Assembly (NCBI GenBank): GCA_900321535.1
Contig: ONWJ01000163.1
Coordinates: forward strand, 1-6,559
From: an uncultured Erysipelotrichaceae bacterium
GTDB lineage: Bacteria > Bacillota_I > Bacilli_A > RFN20 > CAG-826
Direction: 5' to 3'
Length of the DNA stretch: 6,559 nucleotides
Under the pieces are notes generated by a model. That model was not told where the DNA came from. It did no database searches and saw only the letters and a list, made by a program, of their open reading frames with translations. This document shows, in pieces, positions 1-4,844 of this stretch. The first letter of the stretch is position 1. The number at the start of each line of letters is the position of its first letter. The position numbers were made by a program, and so were the translations under genes.

Positions 1-12
1 ATGTTGATTGGA

Positions 13-46
13 ACCGCCGTATGCGGAAAACCGCACGTACGGTGGT
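13..46 (+). ncRNA. Group II intron domain V (catalytic hairpin)
   Basis: The lower stem pairs 13-21 with 38-46 (9 bp, including a G16-U43 wobble). C36-G37 form the 2-nt bulge on the 3' side, the upper stem pairs 22-26 with 31-35, and AAAA at 27-30 is the loop. The total of 34 nt and the position of the bulge are those of the family. The catalytic triad position reads C15-G16-C17, so it is the CGC variant and not the more common AGC. In known introns the triad and bulge bind the two catalytic magnesium ions. Confidence 0.88.
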
Positions 47-48
47 GT

Positions 49-86
49 GAGAGGGCGGGCGAGATTAAAACCTCGCCGCTCTACTC
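49..86 (+). ncRNA. Group II intron domain VI with bulged branch-point adenine
   Basis: The stem pairs 49-51 with 84-86, 52-56 with 78-82 (one G-U wobble), and 58-63 with 72-77, closed by an A-rich loop at 64-71. G57 is a single-base bulge. A83 is unpaired between the first two helices and is the expected nucleophile for lariat formation. Both strands are fully accounted for by pairing, so the fold seems intact. Confidence 0.82.
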
Positions 87-148
87 GATTTTTTATAGGG
101 GTTTTGCGGTAATATTTAAAAATTCGTCTATTTAAAGAGTGTGAAGTT

Positions 149-176
149 TTGCATTTTAAAAGACAACCTTTATAGT
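149..176 (+). promoter_or_regulatory. Predicted sigma-70-type promoter giving a leaderless mRNA for the aminotransferase operon
   Basis: The -10 hexamer TATAGT at 171-176 matches the TATAAT consensus at 5 of 6 positions. A poor -35, TTGCAT at 149-154, sits 16 bp upstream. The ATG at 184 starts 7 nt after the -10, so transcription should begin at or next to the start codon. No Shine-Dalgarno lies between 160 and 183. The ATG at 177 is out of frame with the gene. The promoter lies 60 bp after the intron end, in the downstream exon. Confidence 0.6.
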
Positions 177-183
177 ATGTCCC

Positions 184-1407
184 ATGGCATCGTTAGAAGA
201 ACTTCTAAAACAATTTCAACAATATCAATCCAAAGGTTTGTCCATCAATATGGCAAGAGGCCAGCCTTGCAAAGAACAGCTGGACCTCTCCATGCCGATG
301 ATGGACGTTTTGAATTCTAAGGCAGACCTTACTTGCGAAGACGGCATCGATTGCCGCAATTACGGTGTCCTAGGCGGCATCCCTGAATGCAAGAGGTTAT
401 TAGGTGACATTATCGAGGTGAGTCCTGAAAACATCATCATCCATGGTAACTCCTCCTTGAGCATCATGTTCGATTGTGTGTCCCGCTCCATGACCCATGG
501 CGTTCTTGGCTCCACTCCTTGGATGAAACTCGATAAACCAGTCAAATGGATTTGCCCCGTTCCAGGATACGACCGTCATTTCTCCATCACCGAGTATTTC
601 GGCATCCAGATGATCAATGTCCCGATGGGGAAAGAAGGCCCTGACATGGACATGGTGGAAGAGCTGGTGAAAGACGAATACGTCAAAGGCATCTGGTGCG
701 TCCCAAAATACTCAAACCCCGATGGAACCACCTATAGCGAAGCGGTGGTGAAGCGCTTCGCCCGGCTAAAGCCGGCGGCGAAAGACTTCCGCATCTATTG
801 GGATAACGCCTACTCCGTCCATCATTTGTATGAGGATGACCAGGATTTCTTGCTGGAGATATTGGACGAATGCAAGAAGGCGGGGAATCCCGACCTTGTC
901 TATAAATTCACCTCGACCTCGAAAATCAGCTTCCCAGGAAGCGGGATCGCCGCGGTGGCAGCGAGCGAACGGAACATCCAAGAGCTCAAGCAACGCATGA
1001 GCGTTCAGACGATCGGGTTCGATAAGGTGAATCAGCTCCGTCATGTTCGCTTCTTCAAAAATTTGCAGGGCGTAAAATCGCAAATGAGAAAACACGCGGA
1101 TATCCTGCGTCCAAAATTCGAGTTGGTGGAACGCATTTTGAAGGAAGAAGTTTCTGAAAACGCGAGTTGGAATAACCCAAAGGGCGGTTATTTCATCACG
1201 TTACGAGTGCCGGGATGCGCAAGCAAAGTCATCAAGCGTTGCCGCGAATGTGGGGTGATTCTCACAGAAGCCGGATGCGCTTTCCCATATCATAACGACC
1301 CTGAAGATTCGGTGATTCGTATCGCACCAAGCTGTCCAAGTTTAGAAGAACTTGAGATCGCGATGAGAATCCTTTGCCTCTGCGTGAAAATCGAACAGGC
1401 TAAATAA
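184..1407 (+). CDS. PLP-dependent aminotransferase, class I/II fold, aspartate aminotransferase type Ic family
   Basis: A cytosolic pyridoxal-phosphate enzyme of 407 aa, the normal size for the family. It probably transfers the amino group between aspartate or a related amino acid and 2-oxoglutarate. Seen in the protein: GNSSL at 88-92 in the cofactor phosphate-binding region; SNPDG at 177-181, the counterpart of the fold-type I SNPTG motif, with N178 facing PLP; WDNAY at 206-210 with D207 for the pyridine nitrogen and Y210 for O3'; the Schiff-base lysine K247 in STSK, followed by SFPGSG; and R379 in VIRIAPS, the substrate carboxylate-binding arginine. The overall pattern (an early MARGQP motif, PKYSNP, the APSCPS end) resembles the type Ic group with Corynebacterium AspT, not classical AspC. 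The substrate is inferred. The start at 184 fits the leaderless promoter. It is unusually rich in cysteine (15 residues). The kinase gene follows 9 bp later. Confidence 0.93.
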   Translation: MASLEELLKQFQQYQSKGLSINMARGQPCKEQLDLSMPMMDVLNSKADLTCEDGIDCRNYGVLGGIPECKRLLGDIIEVSPENIIIHGNSSLSIMFDCVSRSMTHGVLGSTPWMKLDKPVKWICPVPGYDRHFSITEYFGIQMINVPMGKEGPDMDMVEELVKDEYVKGIWCVPKYSNPDGTTYSEAVVKRFARLKPAAKDFRIYWDNAYSVHHLYEDDQDFLLEILDECKKAGNPDLVYKFTSTSKISFPGSGIAAVAASERNIQELKQRMSVQTIGFDKVNQLRHVRFFKNLQGVKSQMRKHADILRPKFELVERILKEEVSENASWNNPKGGYFITLRVPGCASKVIKRCRECGVILTEAGCAFPYHNDPEDSVIRIAPSCPSLEELEIAMRILCLCVKIEQAK

Positions 1408-1416
1408 CCATCGTTT

Positions 1417-2160
1417 ATGGACCATTACCTATTGATTAACGGGTTGAAAACGAAAGCGAATTTCTCTGAAGCTGCGACTCAAAAGATTTTTATTCCCTTG
1501 CTTCGTAGGCTAAACAATATGCAAAAAGAAGCAGGGCGAAGGATCGTGGTCTTTCTTGCTGGTCCTCCTGGAGCAGGGAAAAGCACGCTTGTCGCGTTCT
1601 TAGAATCGTTATCATCGCAGCAAGAAGGCATGACCCCAGTCCAATCTCTAGGGATGGACGGCTTTCATCATTACCAAGATTATTTATTAAGTCATTTCAT
1701 TACTCGTGACGGGGAGACAATCCCGTTGGTGAAAATCAAAGGATCGCCGATTACCTTTGATGTGGCCAAGATGAAAGCGAAAATCAAAGATATCGCAGAT
1801 GGCAAAACGGTCACCTGGCCAGTTTATGACCGCACGATTCATAACCCAATCGAAGATGTGATAACTGTAAATAAGAACATCGTCCTCATTGAAGGAAATT
1901 ATCTTTTGCTTGAAGAGGGCGAATGGAAAGACCTTGCTGAATTTGCGGACTACACCATCTTCATGAAAGGCGATGAAGCAATGCTTCGTCGGCGGTTAAT
2001 TGACCGAAGGGTTCAAACTGGGGTGGATGAAGTAGAAGCGACGAAGTTCGTCGATCGAAGCGACATGTCAAACCTTCATCTCATCCTTCATCAATCAAGA
2101 AAAGCAGACCTCACTCTTGAGGTAGATGAAAATAGCGATTTCCATATCGCAAATAACTAA
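1417..2160 (+). CDS. YggC-like P-loop kinase (uridine kinase/phosphoribulokinase-like fold)
   Basis: A 247-aa cytosolic kinase predicted to move the ATP gamma-phosphate onto a small molecule. A Walker A loop, GPPGAGKS, lies at residues 49-56 after the beta-strand VVFLA. The acceptor-site motif MDGFHHY at 80-86 is typical of the uridine kinase/pantothenate kinase/phosphoribulokinase superfamily. YDR at 137-139, the strand IVLIEGNYLLL at 155-165 with E159, and the arginine-rich lid RRRLIDRR at 191-198 keep the usual order. The closest named type I recognise is E. coli YggC and the so-called fructose transport system kinases; their true substrates are mostly unproven, so a nucleoside, sugar or vitamin is possible. 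It begins 9 bp after the aminotransferase stop, with no Shine-Dalgarno and no well-placed -10, which suggests translation coupled to the upstream gene. It contains no cysteine, unlike its neighbour. Confidence 0.88.
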   Translation: MDHYLLINGLKTKANFSEAATQKIFIPLLRRLNNMQKEAGRRIVVFLAGPPGAGKSTLVAFLESLSSQQEGMTPVQSLGMDGFHHYQDYLLSHFITRDGETIPLVKIKGSPITFDVAKMKAKIKDIADGKTVTWPVYDRTIHNPIEDVITVNKNIVLIEGNYLLLEEGEWKDLAEFADYTIFMKGDEAMLRRRLIDRRVQTGVDEVEATKFVDRSDMSNLHLILHQSRKADLTLEVDENSDFHIANN

Positions 2161-2176
2161 AAAACACAAAAAGCCT

Positions 2177-2196
2177 GCAAAACTAGTTTATTTTGC
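2177..2196. terminator. Possible weak bidirectional terminator between convergent genes
   Basis: The 27-bp gap between the kinase and the serine dehydratase holds half of an AT-rich dyad. GCAAAA at 2177-2182 pairs with TTTTGC at 2191-2196 around an 8-nt loop that includes the dehydratase stop codon. T-rich sequence follows on each strand: TGTTGTTTCTTT on + and, after AGGC, TTTTTGTGTTTTTT on -. The 6-bp stem has only two G-C pairs, so it would be weak. Its placement between converging genes is the main argument for it. Confidence 0.35.
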
Positions 2197-3402
2197 TGTT
2201 GTTTCTTTCAAAATCTCAGCCAAACCGCCGAGCGAGGTTTCTTTGTATTTGGTGTCCAAACTATCGCCAGTGAGCTTCATAGCTTTCACAACTTCATCAA
2301 AACTGACTTGGTTTCGACGGATTGGTTCGATGTGTTTCGCGTAGAGGAAACTATCGTAAGCGCGAATCGCTCCGATGCCATTTCGCTCAATGCACGGGAT
2401 GACAACATAACCATCCACCGGGTCGCAGCTAAGACCTAAGAAATGTTCCATCGCGACTTCTGCGCCATACTCGATTTGGTGAAGGTTCAGACCATCAACA
2501 TAGGCTAAGGCAGCGGCCGCCATCGAAGTTGCGGTGCCGATCTCTGCTTGGCATCCTCCAACTGACCCTGCGATAGAAGCGTTTTCTTTCACAAGGTTGC
2601 CAATCATGCCAGCGATATAGAGGCTGTCCTTTAGCTTTGCAAAAGGCACGCCTTGATCATGGTAAAGGTAATATAAAACCGCAGGTAAAACACCTGAAGA
2701 TCCACAGGTTGGTGCAGTGACAACTTTATCTCCACACGCGCTACCTTCTACCACAGCATAACCATAAGCCGAAAGGAGCAATTCACGTCTTCCGTGCCCT
2801 TTTTCGGTCTCGTTTGCTCGAGCATAGATTGCTTTCGCGCTGCGTGAAACTTGTAGTCTTGGGTTGTTATTCACAGGAATTCTTCCTGACGTGCTCAACC
2901 CTAATTCAATCGCATGAAACATCTTCTTCAGCAAGTCAGTCAAATAGGCATCGAGATCTTTATCTTCGAAGGTGCGAAGAAAATCAGGAACCGAAGCAGC
3001 GCCGGATTCGTGATAGGCTCTCGCGAATTCGCGGTAAGTGGTGAAAGGATAGACTTCCTTCTCATTCACGTAAGGGTCACTCGCGCTATAAACCGCGCCG
3101 CCACCTAATGAGAAATAAACATGCTGGGCGCTCTCGGCTTCAAAGCGCATCATCAAAGGATGCGGTGGAACCGTTTCCTTATCCATGACGAAAGTGACAG
3201 GATGGCCTTCTAAACCAGAAGCGACCGCCCCATCGCTATGGTGGCCACGGAAGGAATAGGCTAACGATCCATAGAAGGTTACTTTAACGGGTTCGCCTTC
3301 TTTTAAAAACGTAGCAAAACGACTGGAAGCAACATAAGGCCCAATCGTGTGGCTCGAACTTGGTCCAGGGCCATAACGGAAAAGGTTTTTCAATGATTTC
3401 AT
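2188..3402 (-). CDS. sdaA: L-serine dehydratase (L-serine ammonia-lyase), iron-sulfur dependent, single chain
   Basis: A cytosolic 404-aa enzyme that deaminates L-serine to pyruvate and ammonia with a [4Fe-4S] cluster. The beta domain comes first, with the family signature GPGPSSSHT at 11-19, and the alpha domain follows from about residue 170. The alpha domain has TCGSSGVLPA at 232-241, GGCQAEIGTA at 282-291, SCDPVDGYV at 325-333 and PCIERN at 336-341. Cluster cysteines are C284, C326 and C337. Their spacing (42 and 11 residues) is, as I recall it, that of C343, C385 and C396 in the Legionella pneumophila enzyme. The C-terminus reads KETSLGGLAEILKETTAK and lacks the final cysteine that caps the cluster in that enzyme and in E. 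coli SdaA. The ATG at 3402 is supported by the motif starting within ten residues and by a leaderless promoter. A narrower or different beta-hydroxy amino acid substrate is possible. Confidence 0.93.
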   Translation of the reverse strand: MKSLKNLFRYGPGPSSSHTIGPYVASSRFATFLKEGEPVKVTFYGSLAYSFRGHHSDGAVASGLEGHPVTFVMDKETVPPHPLMMRFEAESAQHVYFSLGGGAVYSASDPYVNEKEVYPFTTYREFARAYHESGAASVPDFLRTFEDKDLDAYLTDLLKKMFHAIELGLSTSGRIPVNNNPRLQVSRSAKAIYARANETEKGHGRRELLLSAYGYAVVEGSACGDKVVTAPTCGSSGVLPAVLYYLYHDQGVPFAKLKDSLYIAGMIGNLVKENASIAGSVGGCQAEIGTATSMAAAALAYVDGLNLHQIEYGAEVAMEHFLGLSCDPVDGYVVIPCIERNGIGAIRAYDSFLYAKHIEPIRRNQVSFDEVVKAMKLTGDSLDTKYKETSLGGLAEILKETTAK

Positions 3403-3409
3403 TGCTAAT

Positions 3410-3438
3410 ATTGTAGTTTCCTAACCATATCAAAACAA
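3410..3438 (-). promoter_or_regulatory. Predicted promoter giving a leaderless mRNA for the L-serine dehydratase
   Basis: On the - strand the -35 is TTGTTT (3438-3433), followed by a 17-bp spacer and the -10 TACAAT (3415-3410). Exactly 7 nt (ATTAGCA, 3409-3403) separate the -10 from the ATG at 3402, so the start codon coincides with the predicted transcription start. An AGGAA 17-21 nt upstream of the ATG lies inside the spacer, too far away to serve as a ribosome binding site. The promoter lies in the 90-bp gap after the alcohol dehydrogenase, so the dehydratase can be transcribed on its own. Confidence 0.68.
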
Positions 3439-3492
3439 CGCTGTTTTCAATTAAAACAAGCAGGTTTTGCAAAGAAAACGGAATTATGAATT

Positions 3493-4677
3493 TTATCTTG
3501 CCATCGCGTAAATGGCTTCCATGTCATCTTGATAAAGCACTTTCGCGGCACCGCGCTTGCCCCCGTTATGCAATGCGCATAAAACGGCGAGCTCATGAAC
3601 TTGTTCATCTGTTAAGTTGACGCCAAGCTCTCTTAGATTCGTCGGCATGTTGATGGAACGATAAAATTCTTCCATTGCTTTGATGCCAGCAAGAGCAATC
3701 TCTTCGTCACTGCCAACGTTTGGAACGTTCATTACGTTCAAAGCGTATTTTTTGAAGCGGTGGAGGCAATCTTTCATAACGTATCTTGCCCAGCTTGGCC
3801 AAATCGCGGCTAGTCCTGCCCCGTGGGTTGTGTCATAGATGCCGCCGATTTCTTTTTCTAGGCCGTGAGTGGCAAAGTCATCCCCGCCGTTGCCACACCC
3901 AGTGAGGCCATTATGTGAGAGGCTGCTCGCCCACATGACTTCTGCGCGTGCTTCATAATCGTTTGGATTTTGGTGGAGGATGATCGCATCCGCCATTGTT
4001 CTACGAAGAAGTGCTTCGGCGAATTCATCGGTGAGCTCCATATTCCCTTTGGAAGTGAAATAACGTTCCATCGTATGCATCATGATATCAACGCAGCCCG
4101 CCATGGTTTGGTAATCAGGGAGCGTCATGGTGAACTCTGGATTAGAGGCAACGAATTTGGGTCTAGAAAGATTATCTGCATAAGATCCTTTGCGGTTTTC
4201 TTCATCGCTGCGGATGACGCAGCTATTGGATAACTCGCTGCCTGCCGCCGAGATGGTTAAGACGCAGCCAACGGGCACGCAACCTGTTGCTTTGCGCTTT
4301 CCATCGAATAGTTCCCAGACATCTTTACCCGGTTCAGCTAGGCCATAACCGATAGCCTTTGCGGTGTCGATGACGCTTCCTCCGCCGATGGCCAAGATGA
4401 AATCGACGTGATTATCCTTGCCTAATTGAATACCTTTATAAACTTCTTTTAGTCTAGGATTTGGAACGATTCCACCAAGTTCAACGCAAGGGATATTTGC
4501 CTCGGATAAAAGCTTTCTAGCCAAATCGATTAATCCTAATCGAATCGCGCTTTTCCCGCCGTAAACGAGCAAAACAGAAGTTCCCCCGAACTCCTTGATA
4601 TAGTTAGGCAATTTATTTTCGACGCCTTTCCCGAAATAGACTTTTGTCGGCGAGTAATAAATAAAGTTATTAGACAT
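3493..4677 (-). CDS. Iron-containing alcohol dehydrogenase (butanol dehydrogenase/YqhD-like)
   Basis: A 394-aa cytosolic oxidoreductase that interconverts an alcohol and an aldehyde using NAD(P)H and one divalent metal. The N-terminal dinucleotide domain shows YGGKSAIR at 39-46 and the family loop GGGSVIDTAK at 98-107. The C-terminal helical domain supplies four likely metal ligands: D197 and H201 in VDIMMH, H271 in FATHGLEKE, and H285 in DTTHGAGLA. These sit at the same spacing as the D-H-H-H set of YqhD/BDH-type enzymes. The GGKS turn and lack of an acidic residue after the first strand suggest NADPH preference (inference). The ATG at 4677 is chosen because GGGAGG lies 6 nt upstream and homologous N-termini start at NFIYYSPTKVYFG. 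The frame stays open to a TTG at 4803, but those 42 extra residues look like non-coding leader. A likely role is reoxidising NAD(P)H during fermentation. Confidence 0.92.
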   Translation of the reverse strand: MSNNFIYYSPTKVYFGKGVENKLPNYIKEFGGTSVLLVYGGKSAIRLGLIDLARKLLSEANIPCVELGGIVPNPRLKEVYKGIQLGKDNHVDFILAIGGGSVIDTAKAIGYGLAEPGKDVWELFDGKRKATGCVPVGCVLTISAAGSELSNSCVIRSDEENRKGSYADNLSRPKFVASNPEFTMTLPDYQTMAGCVDIMMHTMERYFTSKGNMELTDEFAEALLRRTMADAIILHQNPNDYEARAEVMWASSLSHNGLTGCGNGGDDFATHGLEKEIGGIYDTTHGAGLAAIWPSWARYVMKDCLHRFKKYALNVMNVPNVGSDEEIALAGIKAMEEFYRSINMPTNLRELGVNLTDEQVHELAVLCALHNGGKRGAAKVLYQDDMEAIYAMAR

Positions 4678-4683
4678 TGCAAG

Positions 4684-4689
4684 CCTCCC
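4684..4689 (-). promoter_or_regulatory. Strong Shine-Dalgarno site fixing the alcohol dehydrogenase start
   Basis: Read on the - strand, GGGAGG lies 6 nt before the ATG at 4677. It is the only good Shine-Dalgarno sequence upstream of a gene in the window, and it shows that the organism keeps a normal anti-Shine-Dalgarno. It rules out the longer TTG-initiated frame. I could not find a convincing promoter for this gene: TAAGAT on the - strand (4724-4719) resembles a -10 but has no matching -35. Confidence 0.85.
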
Positions 4690-4806
4690 TGCGAAATGCT
4701 TTCTGCTACGACACCATAATCTTATCGAATTCAAAGAAAGATTTCTCTTGTAACGTATACGAAAATAAAGCCAAAAAAAGATAGTGGCCACATTTATCCC
4801 CAAGGG

Positions 4807-4837
4807 TTCTTTATAAAAGAAAAAACATCTCTATAAT
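4807..4837 (+). promoter_or_regulatory. Predicted promoter giving a leaderless mRNA for the membrane protein
   Basis: A perfect -10 hexamer TATAAT lies at 4832-4837 and ends 7 nt before the ATG at 4845. The -35 is poor: TTCTTT at 4807-4812 (19-bp spacer) or CTTTAT at 4809-4814 (17-bp spacer). An A-rich tract at 4815-4826 lies in the spacer. No purine-rich Shine-Dalgarno occurs in the 20 bases before the ATG. The 7-nt distance equals that seen at the two other leaderless candidates in this window. Confidence 0.65.
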
Positions 4838-4844
4838 TCTCGAT

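Larger units (their letters stand above)
1..89 (+). mobile_element. 3' end of a group II intron (domains V and VI, 3' splice boundary)
   Basis: This is the last part of a self-splicing retroelement whose reverse transcriptase gene and 5' domains lie upstream of the window. Seen directly: a 34-nt domain V hairpin at 13-46, a 2-nt linker, and a domain VI hairpin at 49-86 with one bulged adenine at A83. The sequence then ends GAT at 87-89, matching the 3'-terminal AY of group II introns. A83 is the seventh nucleotide counting back from T89, the usual branch-point distance. The 3' exon would start at T90 with TTTTTATAGGGG. No part of the intron-encoded protein can be recognised in bases 1-12. Whether the intron is full length or active cannot be judged from this fragment. 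Confidence 0.88.

Noticed and set aside
11..48. The GC-rich hairpin at the left edge considered as an intrinsic terminator or a riboswitch
   Set aside because: The 34-nt length, the 2-nt 3' bulge, the adjoining domain VI with bulged A and the terminal GAT fit group II intron domains V and VI much better.
177..179. Alternative ATG at 177 upstream of the aminotransferase
   Set aside because: It is out of frame with the gene and lies only 1 nt after the -10 hexamer, so it would not be transcribed from the predicted promoter.
766..1095. Reverse-strand open frame of 109 codons inside the aminotransferase gene
   Set aside because: It lies antisense to clear catalytic motifs including the PLP lysine, and has no start signal of its own.
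2814..3108. Two overlapping + strand open frames inside the serine dehydratase gene
   Set aside because: Antisense to a well-conserved enzyme; no domain, no Shine-Dalgarno and no leaderless -10 at the expected distance.
3453..3468. AAAAC/GTTTT dyad with a 6-nt loop after the alcohol dehydrogenase stop, considered as a terminator
   Set aside because: Only five mostly A-T pairs and no clear U-run on the - strand; too weak to call.
4678..4803. N-terminal 42-residue extension of the alcohol dehydrogenase frame, starting at a TTG
   Set aside because: The extension starts with a rare codon, has no ribosome binding site and has no family counterpart. A strong Shine-Dalgarno at 4684-4689 sets the start at 4677.
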